DNA of 32,805 nucleotides from Chloroflexota bacterium (GCA_025937875.1 JAICQM010000005.1:1-32805); one strand, 5' to 3'; positions 1 to 9,345 are shown, counted from the first letter of the stretch. Notes: generated from the letters alone by a model not told the origin. Numbers and translations are program-made.

Positions 1-1403
1 GCTCATCGCTCCCCAAGGTCCTGCACCCGCTCGCCGGGCGACCCATGATCGAGCACGTCCTCGACGCCCTGGCGCGCGCCGGGATCGAGCACCGGGTCGT
101 GGTCACCGGCCACGAGGGCGAGCGCGTCGAACGTGCCCTGGGCAGGACCGTCCCGACGGCCCGCCAGCAGCCACAGCTGGGGACCGCGGACGCCGTTCGC
201 ATCGGCCTGTCGCGGGTGCCGCGCGAGGCACGCCACGTGATCGTGACGATGGGTGACGCTCCGCTGCTGCCGCCCGAGCTGTTCCGGGCCCTGCTGCGCG
301 AGCAGGCCGAGGGCGAGGCGGCGATCGCCCTCCTCTCCGCCGCGATGGCCGATCCGCGCGGCTATGGTCGCGTCGTGCGCAACGAGCGTGGCGACGCCGC
401 GGCGATCGTGGAGGAGGCCGACGCGGACGAGACCGTGCGGTCCATCGACGAGATCAATGCCGGAGCCTACTGCTTCGACGCCACCTGGCTGCGTGCCAAC
501 CTCGGGAACGTGCCTGCCGCCCCGTCGGGCGAGTACTACCTGACCGACCTCATCGCGCTCGCCGTCAACGCCGACCGACGGGTGGCGGTGGTCAGGGCCG
601 CGGATGCCGCGCTGACCGTCGGCATCAACGACCGCGTGGCGCTGGCCGCCGCCGAGCGCGTGCTGCGCGGCCAGATCTGCGAGCGCCACATGCGGGCCGG
701 GGTGACCATCGTCGATCCGGCGTCCACGTTCATCGACGCCGGCGTCGAGATCGGCGAGGACGCGCGCATCGAGCCGTTCACCGTCATCAGCGGCGCGTCG
801 CGGATCGCGCGCGAGGCGGTCATCGGCCCTCACGCCGAGGTGCGCGACAGCAGCGTCGGCGAGCGGACGATGGTGTGGGCGAGCGTACTCGAAAGCTCGA
901 GCGTGGCCGAGGATGCCCAGGTCGGCCCGTTCAGCCACCTGCGACCGGGGTCGGAGGTGGGCCCGCGGGCCGAGATCGGCAACTATGCCGAGATCAAGAA
1001 GAGCCGCATCGGCGCCGGCACGCGCCAGCACCACTTCAGCTACCTCGGCGACGCCGAGGTGGGCGAGGACGTCAACGTCGGCGCCGGGACGGTGACCGCC
1101 AACTACGACGGCACCGCCAAGCACCGCACCGTCATCGGCGACCGCGCGTTCCTCGGCGTCGACACGATGCTCCGCGCCCCGGTCACGATCGGCGAGGGAG
1201 CGAAGACCGGCGCGGGAGCGGTCGTCACGCGCGACGTGGCCCCGGGCAGGACCGTGGTGGGCATGCCGGCCCGGCCGATCGAGCTGCGCCGGCGTCATCG
1301 GGCGGGCGCCCGCGACGGGGAGACCATCGAACCGGCGACCGACGCCGGCACGGACGAGCCCGCCACGGCGGATTCGCGACGGAACACGCAGGTGGAGGCA
1401 TAA
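1..1403 (+). CDS. glmU: Bifunctional GlmU, 5'-truncated by window edge
   Basis: GlmU makes UDP-N-acetylglucosamine in two steps: acetyl transfer to glucosamine-1-phosphate (C-terminal domain) and uridylyl transfer (N-terminal domain). The product feeds peptidoglycan synthesis. The ORF track starts at the ATG at 45, but the frame is open to the window edge and reads SSLPKVLHPLAGRP before it. This is the conserved N-terminal nucleotide-binding segment, so the true start lies upstream. The uridylyltransferase half shows QLGTADAV, VTMGDAPLLPPELF, INAGAYCFD and GEYYLTDLI. The second half is a left-handed beta-helix of hexapeptide repeats with NYAEIKKS and the HHFSYLGDAEVG segment, which carries the expected catalytic His, followed by VNVGAGTVTANYDG. 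The tail after ARPIELRRRH is low-complexity and probably disordered. The gene ends with TAA 50 bp before the next gene. Identification is secure; only the first residues are missing. Confidence 0.96.
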   Translation, partial: SSLPKVLHPLAGRPMIEHVLDALARAGIEHRVVVTGHEGERVERALGRTVPTARQQPQLGTADAVRIGLSRVPREARHVIVTMGDAPLLPPELFRALLREQAEGEAAIALLSAAMADPRGYGRVVRNERGDAAAIVEEADADETVRSIDEINAGAYCFDATWLRANLGNVPAAPSGEYYLTDLIALAVNADRRVAVVRAADAALTVGINDRVALAAAERVLRGQICERHMRAGVTIVDPASTFIDAGVEIGEDARIEPFTVISGASRIAREAVIGPHAEVRDSSVGERTMVWASVLESSSVAEDAQVGPFSHLRPGSEVGPRAEIGNYAEIKKSRIGAGTRQHHFSYLGDAEVGEDVNVGAGTVTANYDGTAKHRTVIGDRAFLGVDTMLRAPVTIGEGAKTGAGAVVTRDVAPGRTVVGMPARPIELRRRHRAGARDGETIEPATDAGTDEPATADSRRNTQVEA

Positions 1404-1453
1404 TCGCCCGCACCCATGCCAGACGGCAGTAGTACCAGCGGCGGCCCGGACGC

Positions 1454-2827
1454 ATGATCGAGAATCTGATCCTGGTCGCCGTCCTCATCCTGGTCGGCGG
1501 CTTCTTTGCCGCCAGCGAGATCGCGCTCATCACGGTCAAGCGGCACCGCCTGTCGCAGCTGGCCGACGAGGGCAATCGCGCCGCCCAGATCGCGCAGCGC
1601 GTCACCGAGGACCCGTCGCGGTTCCTCGCCACGATCCAGATCGCCATCACCTTCCTCGGCTTCCTCGCCGGCGCCGTCGGCGCGGTCGCCTTCTCGGACG
1701 GCCTGGCCAATCTCATCCGGCAGATTCCGATCGACCTCGTCCGCGGTGCCGCCGACACGATCGCCTTCGTGGTGATGACCCTCACCATCGCGCTCCTGAG
1801 CATCATCGTCGGCGAGCTCGTGCCCAAGACGCTGGCCCTCAACTTTCCCGAGGGCCTGGCCCTGATCGTGGCCCGCCCCATCTCGTGGCTCGACGCCCTC
1901 CTGCGACCCATCGTCTGGTTCGTGTCGCGCATCAGCACCGTGCTGGTGCGGATGCTCGGCGGGCGGGAGAAGCCGCAGACCGGCTACCTGTCGACCGAGG
2001 AGCTCAAGACCCTGGTCGAGACCGGCTCGGAGCAGGGCGGGATCGAGGAGGACGAGAAGGAGATGATCCACGGGATCATCGAGCTCGGCGAGAAGAGCGT
2101 CCACGAGGTCATGGTGCCGCGCATCGGCATCCGAGCCGTCGAGGCCACGGCCCCGGTGGAGGAGGCCCTGGACGTCATCGTGCGTGCCGGTCACTCGCGC
2201 GTGCCGGTCTACGAGAACAGCCTCGATAACATCATCGGCGTCCTCTACGCCAAGGACCTGCTGCCGTATCTCAAGCGCAACGGCCGTTCCGGCACCGGGA
2301 CCGATGGGATCGACATCCGGGCCCTGGTGCGCACCCCGGTGTACGTGCCCGAGTCGAAGCGTGTCGACGAGCTGCTGCACGAGATGCAGTCGGCCAAGCG
2401 CCACATCGCGATCGTCGTGGACGAATATGGCGGCACCGCGGGCCTGATCACGATGGAGGACCTCGTCGAGGAGATCGTGGGCGAGATCCAGGACGAGTAC
2501 GACAGCGAGGAGGAGCTGGTCGAGGCGATCGACTCCGACACCCTGCTGGCCTACCGCCTCGACGGCCGGGTGAGCATGGATGACCTGCGCGACCTGTTCG
2601 ACATGGGCGACAGCGAGGAGGACGACGAGGACGCCTACGACACCGTCGGCGGGTTCGTGATCCACCGCAGCGGTCGGATCCCGCTCAACGGCGAGGAGGT
2701 CCCGTTCCACGACGTGGCGCTCCGCGTCGAGACTGCCGACTCACGCCGCGTCTCGACCGTCGTGGCCTCGCGGCCGCGGCGTGCCGAGGAGCAGCGCACC
2801 GGCGAGGAAGCCGCCACCGAAGCCTGA
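1454..2827 (+). CDS. CNNM/CorC (HlyC)-family CBS-domain membrane protein
   Basis: This 457-residue protein has the full architecture of the hemolysin C/CorC family. An N-terminal CNNM (DUF21) domain of about 190 residues carries several hydrophobic helices. A CBS pair follows at about 205-330, with [15 protein letters not shown] and [32 protein letters not shown]-terminal CorC_HlyC domain ([31 protein letters not shown]) completes it. Family members sit in the cytoplasmic membrane and are linked to Mg2+/divalent-cation export or homeostasis, with nucleotide binding at the CBS pair. Proven hemolysin activity is rare, so that name should not be taken literally. ATG 1454 begins a typical signal-anchor-like [17 protein letters not shown]. 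No strong Shine-Dalgarno is visible. The gene follows glmU by 50 bp on the same strand and may be co-transcribed with it. Confidence 0.93.
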   Translation: MIENLILVAVLILVGGFFAASEIALITVKRHRLSQLADEGNRAAQIAQRVTEDPSRFLATIQIAITFLGFLAGAVGAVAFSDGLANLIRQIPIDLVRGAADTIAFVVMTLTIALLSIIVGELVPKTLALNFPEGLALIVARPISWLDALLRPIVWFVSRISTVLVRMLGGREKPQTGYLSTEELKTLVETGSEQGGIEEDEKEMIHGIIELGEKSVHEVMVPRIGIRAVEATAPVEEALDVIVRAGHSRVPVYENSLDNIIGVLYAKDLLPYLKRNGRSGTGTDGIDIRALVRTPVYVPESKRVDELLHEMQSAKRHIAIVVDEYGGTAGLITMEDLVEEIVGEIQDEYDSEEELVEAIDSDTLLAYRLDGRVSMDDLRDLFDMGDSEEDDEDAYDTVGGFVIHRSGRIPLNGEEVPFHDVALRVETADSRRVSTVVASRPRRAEEQRTGEEAATEA

Positions 2828-2844
2828 CCCTGCCGGTCGTCATG

Positions 2845-3023
2845 TGCGCCCCAGTGCAAATCGTGGCGAATCGATCGCCGCGCATGCGCCCCGGCGCCCG
2901 CAACTACCAAGCAAGCGCCGTTTCGCGACTCATTCGCCCTACCGTATGCGCCCCGCCGCACAGTCTGACGACCATTGCGCCCGAATCGGCCCCAACCTCG
3001 TAGTTACGTGCGCCCCCGGCGCA
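2845..3023. repeat. Iterated TGCGCCCC motifs in a convergent intergenic gap
   Basis: The roughly 296-bp gap between the CNNM gene and the convergent epimerase gene holds no credible gene. It contains four copies of TGCGCCCC in one orientation, starting at 2845, 2885, 2947 and 3009; the last three are 62 bp apart. Each opens a short imperfect dyad; the clearest is TGCGCCCCCGGCGCA at 3009-3023, with six-base arms. A shorter relative, TTGCGCCCG, lies at 2976. The sequence between copies is not conserved, so this is neither a tandem repeat nor a CRISPR. It could be a protein-binding cluster or a decayed repetitive element. The copies are directly visible; the function is unknown. Confidence 0.45.
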
Positions 3024-3123
3024 ATCCAGCCCGGTTTGGCGCTAGGGAGCACCCGACGGCCACCCGTCCGGCATCCCGTGATGCTCTTCCCGGTCGCGCG
3101 TCTTGCGTCGTCAATGATTCGAC

Positions 3124-3762
3124 CTACTCGGGCCGAGCCGGCAGGACAAACGGCGCGGCGCGGATGTAGGTCACATCTTCGAGCTGGTCCACCAGTGCCT
3201 GGCCGACGTCCGCCCGGGTGACGCGCGCCCCTGGCTGGAGACGGAGGTCGAGGCGATAGCCGCGCGCCGGCCCATCGTTGACCAGTGGCGGTCGCACCGC
3301 AGTCCATGCCAAGAGCGAGGCGGCCATCACATCGAACTCGCGCTGCTTGGCGCCGACGACATGCCGAGCGGCGACGCGCACGATCCCTGACATGATGCGG
3401 TCGATGAATGGCTTGCGGTCACCCGGCACGTCAACCCCCGCTCCGGAGAGCGTGACGAGCCGAGTCACGCCGCGCCGTTCCATGGCCTCCACCAGGGCGC
3501 GCATGCCTCGTTCGAGCGCTGCTTCTTCATCAGGAGTGTTTGATCGCGGTCCCAGGGCTGCGATCACGGCATCAATGCCGTCGACGGCGCTCTGAATCGC
3601 GGCCGAATCGCGAACGTCCCCGATGATGTGCTGAACGCGCCGGTCTTTTGGCGGACCGGGGTCCTGCCGCACGAGCGCGACAACATCCAGGCCTCGCTCC
3701 AACGTCGCCGCGAGCGCAGCCCGTCCGATGCGGCCGCTCGCTCCCAGGATGAGGACTCGCAT
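3124..3762 (-). CDS. NAD(P)-binding epimerase/reductase-like protein
   Basis: This protein has 212 residues when started at the ATG at 3762. The ORF-track version runs 111 residues further upstream, but that extension is low-complexity and precedes a perfect Rossmann start, MRVLILGASGRIGRAAL, where GASGRIG is the GxxGxxG dinucleotide-binding loop. Further family marks are the acidic HIIGDVRDSAAIQSAVDGIDAVIAALGP stretch, RLVTLSGAGVD, and the C-terminal TRADVGQALVDQL. This is the NAD(P)H-binding (NmrA/SDR-a, YwnB/BVR-B-like) group, whose substrates vary widely, so no reaction is assigned. It lies 106 bp downstream of the polyprenyl synthase on the same strand. Base composition looks less GC-biased than its neighbours (for example ATCAGGAGTGTTTGATCG), and it borders the odd repeat-bearing gap, so recent acquisition is possible. 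Confidence 0.88.
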   Translation of the reverse strand: MRVLILGASGRIGRAALAATLERGLDVVALVRQDPGPPKDRRVQHIIGDVRDSAAIQSAVDGIDAVIAALGPRSNTPDEEAALERGMRALVEAMERRGVTRLVTLSGAGVDVPGDRKPFIDRIMSGIVRVAARHVVGAKQREFDVMAASLLAWTAVRPPLVNDGPARGYRLDLRLQPGARVTRADVGQALVDQLEDVTYIRAAPFVLPARPE

Positions 3763-3868
3763 GCTGGCGATATTGGCGGTATCTACTCCGCCGTGGAGGA
3801 ATTTGCTGCCCGCGGCGCTGGCCCCGGGTACGCTGGCACCCATCAACGGGTACCGGGCTAAGCGGTCA

Positions 3869-4936
3869 CTAGGGGTTGATGACCGCCTCGACCAGGGTGC
3901 GCAGCTGGCGCTGCGGCTCGGAGTCGACGGAGAGCCCGTCGATGATCGACAGGGCGCGGTCGCGGTAGCGTCGCGCCTCGCTCTGGGCGTGGTCGCGAGC
4001 GCCGCAGCGGACGAGGATCTCGAGCGTTTCGTCGACCTGCGCGTCGGACATCGGCTCCTCGGCGGGGGCGTAGAGGGAGCGCAGCCGAGCGGCATCGGCC
4101 TCCGCCGCGTGCTCCATGGCCCACACGATGGGGAGCGTCTTCTTGCGCCGGCGCAGGTCGCCGGCCTCCGGCTTGCCGGACTGCTCGCTGCTCCAGAACG
4201 TGCCCTTCACGTCGTCCGCCATCTGGAACGCGAGACCCAGCTCGTTGCCGAGCTCGCGGTAGGTGGCATGGATCTCGGGGTCATCGGTCGCCAGGATGGC
4301 GCCGGCCTCGATCGCGGCCCCGATGAGGGCCGCGGTCTTCTTGCTGATCATCTCCATGTAGGCGGCGACGCCGACATCGGTCTGCTGCTCGAAGGTGATG
4401 TCGAGGAACTGACCCTCGCACAGGGCCAGGCACGTCTCGTCGTAGCGACGCATGAGCGCCAGCAGCCGCCCCTCGGAGACGCCGCCGTCGAGCAGGCGGT
4501 ACAGGGCCAGCCGGGACAGCGCGAAGAGCGCGTCGCCGGCGTTGATCGCGAGCGGGATGCCCCAGATCGCCCACAGCGTGGGGCGATGGCGGCGTTCGCG
4601 GTCACCATCCTCGATGTCGTCGTGGACGAGGCTGAAGTTGTGGCCCAGCTCCACCGCCGCCGCGCCGGGCAGCGCCAGGTCGTAGTCGCCACCGAGGGAC
4701 CGATACGCCAGGAGTCCGAGCAGCGGCCGGATGCGCTTGCCACGCGGCCCATCGGCGTTGTCGAGGCCGAGGTGGTAGGAGAGCTGCTCGTAGAGCTCGC
4801 GGGCCTGGCCGTCCCGCTCACCGATGACCGACCGCATCTCGTTCTCGATATCGGTCAGTTCGCGGCTAAACTCGGTGCGAATGTCCACCGGCGAAGCGTA
4901 CAGGGGCTCGAGCGACGTCACCATCCTGCGCATCAT
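3869..4936 (-). CDS. Polyprenyl (geranylgeranyl-type) diphosphate synthase
   Basis: This trans-isoprenyl diphosphate synthase of about 355 residues condenses isopentenyl diphosphate with allylic primers to give C15-C20 or longer chains for quinones, carotenoids or lipid carriers. It shows GKRIRP (substrate binding), the first Asp-rich motif HDDIED followed by RRHRPTLW, and the second motif region FQMADDVKGTFWSSEQSGKP with DLRRRKKTLPIVWAME. The second motif is DDxxG rather than DDxxD, as in many actinobacterial and Chloroflexota geranylgeranyl synthases. The long ORF of the track (to 5692) is an artefact of reading back through recO. ATGs at 4936, 4933 and 4924 are in frame; 4936 is chosen, though no start has a strong ribosome site. 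The gene is divergent from recO, so promoters for both must lie in the short gap between them. Chain length cannot be read from sequence alone. Confidence 0.93.
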   Translation of the reverse strand: MMRRMVTSLEPLYASPVDIRTEFSRELTDIENEMRSVIGERDGQARELYEQLSYHLGLDNADGPRGKRIRPLLGLLAYRSLGGDYDLALPGAAAVELGHNFSLVHDDIEDGDRERRHRPTLWAIWGIPLAINAGDALFALSRLALYRLLDGGVSEGRLLALMRRYDETCLALCEGQFLDITFEQQTDVGVAAYMEMISKKTAALIGAAIEAGAILATDDPEIHATYRELGNELGLAFQMADDVKGTFWSSEQSGKPEAGDLRRRKKTLPIVWAMEHAAEADAARLRSLYAPAEEPMSDAQVDETLEILVRCGARDHAQSEARRYRDRALSIIDGLSVDSEPQRQLRTLVEAVINP

Positions 4937-4993
4937 GATACTCGCAATTAGCAAGTTCTGGTCCGCCCCGTGTCCGAGCATGGGTCCGGGCCG

Positions 4994-5785
4994 ATGAGCC
5001 CCCGCGGGCGCCTCTACAAGACGGAGGCGATCGTGCTGCGCACGATGGATCTCGGTGAAGCTGACCGGGTGCTCACCATCCTCACCCCGCGCAGCGGCAA
5101 GCTGAAGGTCGTGGGCAAGGGCGTCCGGCGCACCCGGTCTCGGATGGCGGGCGGCCTCGAGCCGCTGTCCGACGTGCACCTCGTCCTCGCGGTCGGCCGT
5201 ACATTCGACGTCATCACCTCCGCCTCGCTGGAGGACCCGCACCTCGGCCTGCGCGAGGACCTCCACTCCACGGCCGCCGCGTGGTACGTGGCGGAGCTTG
5301 CCGACCGCTTCTGCGAGGAGCGGGCCGACGCGCATGCCGCGTTCGTCCTGCTGGCCCAGGCGCTGGCGGCACTCGACGCGCCGTCCGAGCTCGTCTCGCG
5401 CGACGTGGTGGCGCGCTGGTTCGAGCTTCACCTCCTCGAGGCGATGGGCTTCCGCCCCGAGCTGACGCGGTGCATCGAGTGCGACGTCGCGATCGAGCCG
5501 GGCGGCAATGCCTACTCGGCCGTCGCCGGTGGCGTGCTGTGTGGCGTCGGCGCCCACGCGGCGCTCGGCGCGCGACCCATCTCCGACGACGCGCTCAAGG
5601 TCATGCGCCACCTCCAGCGTTCCGAGCTGCGCGACGTGATCCGGCTGCGTCTGCCGACCCCGGTGGGGCGCGAGACGGAGCGGCTCCTGCACGCCACGGT
5701 CTCGGCGGTCCTCGAGCGCGAGCTGCGCACGCGCGACTTCCTGGAGGAGGTCGAGGCCCGCGCCCGCACGGTCCCGGTGCCATGA
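4994..5785 (+). CDS. recO: DNA repair protein RecO
   Basis: RecO works with RecF and RecR to load RecA onto SSB-coated gaps and to anneal single strands. The N-terminal OB-fold domain reads [39 protein letters not shown], the standard RecO opening, with the [21 protein letters not shown] continuation. The helical C-terminal domain carries a zinc-finger-like segment, CIECD followed by GGVLCGVG. The usual final Cys of the second CxxC is Gly, so zinc binding may be lost or altered. ATG 4994 gives the usual short leader before YKTEA; an in-frame GTG at 4970 would add eight residues and leave only 33 bp to the divergent gene. The stop overlaps the next gene's start (ATGA), implying translational coupling. 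Confidence 0.95.
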   Translation: MSPRGRLYKTEAIVLRTMDLGEADRVLTILTPRSGKLKVVGKGVRRTRSRMAGGLEPLSDVHLVLAVGRTFDVITSASLEDPHLGLREDLHSTAAAWYVAELADRFCEERADAHAAFVLLAQALAALDAPSELVSRDVVARWFELHLLEAMGFRPELTRCIECDVAIEPGGNAYSAVAGGVLCGVGAHAALGARPISDDALKVMRHLQRSELRDVIRLRLPTPVGRETERLLHATVSAVLERELRTRDFLEEVEARARTVPVP

Positions 5786-6168
5786 CCCACCGCGTGACCG
5801 GGCTCAACCACGTCAACGTCACGTTCCCCGAGGGGCGGCTGCGCGAGGCGCTGGCGTTCTACCGCGACCTGCTCGGCCTGACCGAAGCCCCTCGCCCGCC
5901 GGGTGCGGGGCGTACCGGGGCGTGGCTGTGGATCGACCGCGCGGCGGGGATCGAGCTCCACCTGTCGGCCGAGGCCAAGGGCGACGCATGGCCGGTGCGC
6001 TCCGGCCGGCACATCGGCCTGCTGGTCGACGACCTCGACGCGACGCGCAGCCGTCTCGCCGAGGCCGGGTACGAGAGCGAAGCCGCGCGCCCGTTGCCCA
6101 ATCGCGAGCGCTTCTTCGTGCGGGATCCCTTCGGCAATCGGGTCGAGCTGCTGGCCTGGTCCGCCTAG
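5782..6168 (+). CDS. Glyoxalase/VOC-fold metalloprotein
   Basis: This 128-residue protein has a single vicinal-oxygen-chelate fold. The start ATG overlaps the recO stop; the longer ORF of the track reads through recO in another frame. It has two beta-alpha-beta-beta-beta modules: LNHVNVTF with FYRDLLGL in the first, and [22 protein letters not shown] with [15 protein letters not shown] in the second. Candidate metal ligands are present at the expected places: His in LNHVNV, Glu in GIELHL, His in GRHIGL and Glu in NRVELL. The family includes glyoxalase I, extradiol dioxygenases and resistance proteins. Nothing here fixes a substrate, and no reaction is claimed. It is translationally coupled to recO, which is probably operon packing rather than a functional link. 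Confidence 0.88.
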   Translation: MTHRVTGLNHVNVTFPEGRLREALAFYRDLLGLTEAPRPPGAGRTGAWLWIDRAAGIELHLSAEAKGDAWPVRSGRHIGLLVDDLDATRSRLAEAGYESEAARPLPNRERFFVRDPFGNRVELLAWSA

Positions 6169-6241
6169 CCCACCCGAACGCCGGAACGGCGGCGATCTCG
6201 GCTAGACTCCACAGCCGACCCGCTGGAGCCAGTCACCGCCC

Positions 6242-7615
6242 GTGCCCGCCCCCAACTTCGACGTCATCGTCAGCCTCGCCAAGCGCCGCGGGTTCGTGTT
6301 CCCCAGCAGCGAGATCTACGGTGGCATGGCCGGCTTCTGGGACTACGGGCCGCTGGGCGTCGAGCTCAAGAACAACGTCAAGCAGGCGTGGTGGCGCCAC
6401 ATGGTCAGCCTGCGCGACGACGTCGTGGGCCTCGACGCGGCGATCATCATGCATCCGCGGGTGTGGGAAGCGTCCGGCCACGTGGCCGGCTTCAGCGACC
6501 CCATGGTCGACTGCCGCAACTGCAAGCTCCGCTTCCGCGCCGACGACCTCAAGGGTGCGCCGAGCGACATCGCCTGTCCCAACTGCGGGATGAAGGGCAC
6601 GCTCACCGAGGCGCGCCAGTTCAACCTCATGTTCGCCACCCATGTCGGGCCGGTGGCGGAATCCGCATCGGTCGCTTACCTGCGTCCCGAGACGGCGCAG
6701 GCGATGTTCGTCCAGTTCGAGAACGTGGCGACCAGCATGCGCCGCAAGCTGCCATTCGGGATCGCGCAGATCGGCAAGAGCTTCCGCAATGAGATCACGC
6801 CGGGCAACTTCATCTTTCGCGACCGCGAGCTGGAGCAGATGGAGATGGAGTTCTTCGTCCATCCCCGCGACGAGGACGAGTGGTTCGCCTACTGGGTCGG
6901 CGAGCGCCACCGCTGGTGGACCGATGTGCTCGGCATCGATGCCGAGAACCTGCGCCTGCGGCCGCACGACCCCGACGAGCTGTCCCACTACTCGAAGCAG
7001 ACGACCGACATCGAATACCGATTCCCGATCGGCTGGTCGGAGCTCGAAGGGATCGCCGACCGGACCGATTACGACCTGCAGGCCCACACCGCGGGGAGTG
7101 GCAAGAAGCTCGCGATCTTCGACGAGGCGTCGGGCGAGCACGTGGTGCCGTACGTCATCGAGCCCGCGGCCGGCGTCGACCGCGCCGTCCTGACGGTGCT
7201 CGTCGATGGCTACACCGAGGAGCAGCTGGCGAAGGACAAGCGCGTCGTGCTGCGCATCCGGCCGGAACTGGCGCCGGTCAAGGCGGCCGTGCTGCCGTTG
7301 CTTCGCAACCGCCCCGAGCTCGTCGAGCGTGCCCGCGCCCTCACCGGCGACCTGAAGCGGCGCGTGGCCGCGATGTACGACGATACCGCGTCCATCGGCA
7401 AGCTCTACCGGCGCCAGGACGAGATCGGCACTCCGTTCTGCGTCACCGTCGACGTCGAGTCGCTCGACGACGGCGCGGCCACCATCCGCGAGCGCGACTC
7501 GATGACCCAGGAGCGCGTGGCCCTGGAGCACATTCCGGAGCGGATCGAGGCGCTGGTCGCGGGCCGAACGCCGTGGCAGGGCGTTCCCCGCGAAACCTCC
7601 GGCGAGGCCTCATGA
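6242..7615 (+). CDS. glyS: Glycyl-tRNA synthetase, dimeric alpha2 type
   Basis: This 457-residue class II aminoacyl-tRNA synthetase charges tRNA-Gly. It opens with FDVIVSLAKRRGFVFPSSEIYGG and FWDYGPLGVELKNN, typical of the alpha2 GlyRS of Gram-positives, Thermus and Chloroflexota rather than the alpha2beta2 enzyme. A four-Cys insertion (CRNC ... CPNC), as in Thermus GlyRS, lies at about residues 89-120. Motif 2 is SFRNEITPGNFIFRDRELEQ near residue 181, with FNLMFATHVGP before it. Motif 3 is in PAAGVDRAVLTVL. The anticodon-binding domain follows (LRIRPELAPVKAAVLPL, FCVTVDVESLDDGAATIRERDS). The start is GTG at 6242. The stop overlaps the ATG of the TPR gene. Some databases name this form glyQS. 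Confidence 0.97.
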   Translation: MPAPNFDVIVSLAKRRGFVFPSSEIYGGMAGFWDYGPLGVELKNNVKQAWWRHMVSLRDDVVGLDAAIIMHPRVWEASGHVAGFSDPMVDCRNCKLRFRADDLKGAPSDIACPNCGMKGTLTEARQFNLMFATHVGPVAESASVAYLRPETAQAMFVQFENVATSMRRKLPFGIAQIGKSFRNEITPGNFIFRDRELEQMEMEFFVHPRDEDEWFAYWVGERHRWWTDVLGIDAENLRLRPHDPDELSHYSKQTTDIEYRFPIGWSELEGIADRTDYDLQAHTAGSGKKLAIFDEASGEHVVPYVIEPAAGVDRAVLTVLVDGYTEEQLAKDKRVVLRIRPELAPVKAAVLPLLRNRPELVERARALTGDLKRRVAAMYDDTASIGKLYRRQDEIGTPFCVTVDVESLDDGAATIRERDSMTQERVALEHIPERIEALVAGRTPWQGVPRETSGEAS

Positions 7616-8352
7616 CCACCTTCGCCGATGTCGAGGCGGCCTTCGCACGCGGCGACCACGAGGCCGTGCTGGCCCTCGCCGACGACATCCTGGCCGGCCG
7701 TCCCGGCGACGACGCCACCCACGAGCTCCGCGCGCGCGCCCTGCTGGCGCTCGGCCGCCTCGAGGAGGCGGAGGCCGATGCGCAGGCCGCGGTGCGCCTC
7801 GACCCCGAAGAGATCCGCTATCGCGAGCTGCTGGCCCAGGTGCTCTCGACCGCCGGCGCACACCGCGACGCGGCCGTCGAGTACCGCCACCTGGCGCGCA
7901 ACGATCCGCGGCAACCGGACTGGACGTTGGCCGAGGCCGCCGAGCGCATGGACGCCGACGAGGCCGCGGCCGCGGTCGACGCCGCGCGCCGGGCCGTGCG
8001 CCTCGAGCCGCGCAACGGCCAGGCGCAGCTGGCTCTGGCGCGGGCGCTCACGCGGGTCGGCGATGCGCCGGGGGCCTTCCAGGCCGCCGGCGCCGCGACC
8101 CGCCTGCTCGGCAACCTCGCCGAGGCGCGCGAGGTTCTCGCCGACGCGCGCTGGCTGGCCGGGCAGGCGGTGGAGGCATTCGAGGCCTATCGCGGCCTCG
8201 CACGCGACCTCGACCGCGACCACCGCGGCCGCGTGGTCGACAAGGCCCGTCGCCTCTACCTGCAGCGGGCAGGATGGGTCGGTCGGCTGCTCGCAACCGT
8301 GCCGGGGCTGTTCGGGCTCGCGCTGCGCGCCGGGTGGGTGCATGCCCGCTGA
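7612..8352 (+). CDS. TPR-repeat protein
   Basis: This 246-residue, Ala- and Arg-rich helical protein carries at least three or four tetratricopeptide-like repeats, visible as ELRARALLALGRLEEAEADAQAAVRLDPEE, LLAQVLSTAGAHRDAAVEYRHLARNDP and ARRAVRLEPRNGQAQLALARAL. TPR units form superhelical protein-binding scaffolds; no catalytic motif is present. The C-terminus (GWVGRLLATVPGLFGLALRAGW) is hydrophobic and amphipathic and may touch the membrane. There is no signal peptide. It starts at ATG 7612 with a 4-bp overlap to glyS, so it is co-translated with it. A biological link to GlyRS is not established. The partner is unknown. Confidence 0.85.
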   Translation: MTTFADVEAAFARGDHEAVLALADDILAGRPGDDATHELRARALLALGRLEEAEADAQAAVRLDPEEIRYRELLAQVLSTAGAHRDAAVEYRHLARNDPRQPDWTLAEAAERMDADEAAAAVDAARRAVRLEPRNGQAQLALARALTRVGDAPGAFQAAGAATRLLGNLAEAREVLADARWLAGQAVEAFEAYRGLARDLDRDHRGRVVDKARRLYLQRAGWVGRLLATVPGLFGLALRAGWVHAR

Positions 8353-8388
8353 GTCGGTGCGGCACGCCGGTTGCATCGCTCAGCGGCG

Positions 8389-9345
8389 GTGAGCATCCAG
8401 GCCCTCCTGTCCACGGCCGACGGCCATGATGCGGATGTCGACCTGCGCGGCTGGTCGTCGCGTGAGATCGACGGCGACAAGCTGCTGTGGATCGATCTCG
8501 AGGATCCGTCCGACGACGAGCTGACCGATGTCGTCGAGTCGCTGCGGCTGGGTGACCGCGCCGCCTCCGCGCTGCGCGCCCGACGGCACGAGCGCAGCGC
8601 CACCGTGCACGACGAGGCGGTCGAGGTCGTCATCCACTGCCTGCCCGACGAGCTCGACAAGGGCGCCCTTGCACTGGAGATCCTGCTGGGTGAGGGCTGG
8701 ATCGTGACCCGCCACGAACGGCCGATCCCCTTCGTCAGCGAGCACCGGGAGCGCATCCAGGACCAGCGCGAAATCGGACGCCTGCAGCCGATCGCGTGGC
8801 TCATCGCGTTCCTAGACGCGTGGGTGGACACCTTCTTCAGCGCCGCCGAGCGGCTCGAGCGCGAGGTCGACGAGCTGGACGACGCCGCACTCCAGACCGA
8901 GCGCGAGCTCCTCGGTCGGCTGGTACAGATGCGACGCCGCATCGCGCACGTCCGGCGCGTCCTGAGCCCGCACCGGGAGATCGTGGCGGAGCTCGCCCGC
9001 CCCGACTTCCTGCCGGAGCGCCATCGGGAGGGGGCGGAGGGCATCGAGGCCCTCGCCGCCCGCCTCGAGCGCGCCGCCGACGCGTTCACCCAGGCGCGCG
9101 AGATGCTCATCGGTACGTTCGACATCCACATGACGCGGACCGCGCAGCGCACGAACGACGTCATGCGGGTGCTGACCCTCGTCTCGGTCATCCTCCTGCC
9201 GGCGGTCGTCATCGCCGGCGTCATGGGCATGAACTTCCGAGCACCGCTCTTCGAAAACCCGAATTTGTTCTACGTGGTGGTGGGGGTGATGGTGGCGCTC
9301 GCCGCCGCGACACTATTGTTCGCCCGCTGGAGGAAGTGGCTCTAG
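8389..9345 (+). CDS. corA: CorA-family divalent-cation channel
   Basis: This 318-residue CorA-type Mg2+/Co2+ channel subunit is expected to form pentamers in the cytoplasmic membrane. The large N-terminal cytoplasmic part includes the long coiled helix LEREVDELDDAALQTERELLGRLVQMRRR. Two C-terminal transmembrane helices are separated by the signature GMN at about residues 280-282 (VMGMNF). The second helix runs FYVVVGVMVALAAATLLFA and ends with the basic RWRKWL. GTG 8389 (MSIQALL) is preferred because it leaves 36 bp from the TPR gene. The ORF track uses an in-frame TTG at 8371 that adds six residues; neither start has a clear ribosome site. Whether Mg2+, Co2+, Ni2+ or Zn2+ is the main ion cannot be told here. 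Confidence 0.92.
   Translation: MSIQALLSTADGHDADVDLRGWSSREIDGDKLLWIDLEDPSDDELTDVVESLRLGDRAASALRARRHERSATVHDEAVEVVIHCLPDELDKGALALEILLGEGWIVTRHERPIPFVSEHRERIQDQREIGRLQPIAWLIAFLDAWVDTFFSAAERLEREVDELDDAALQTERELLGRLVQMRRRIAHVRRVLSPHREIVAELARPDFLPERHREGAEGIEALAARLERAADAFTQAREMLIGTFDIHMTRTAQRTNDVMRVLTLVSVILLPAVVIAGVMGMNFRAPLFENPNLFYVVVGVMVALAAATLLFARWRKWL

Noticed and set aside
2781-3221. 146-residue plus ORF in the repeat-bearing gap
   Set aside because: It starts inside the CNNM gene and runs antisense through the epimerase gene; it has no ribosome site and no coding-like pattern.
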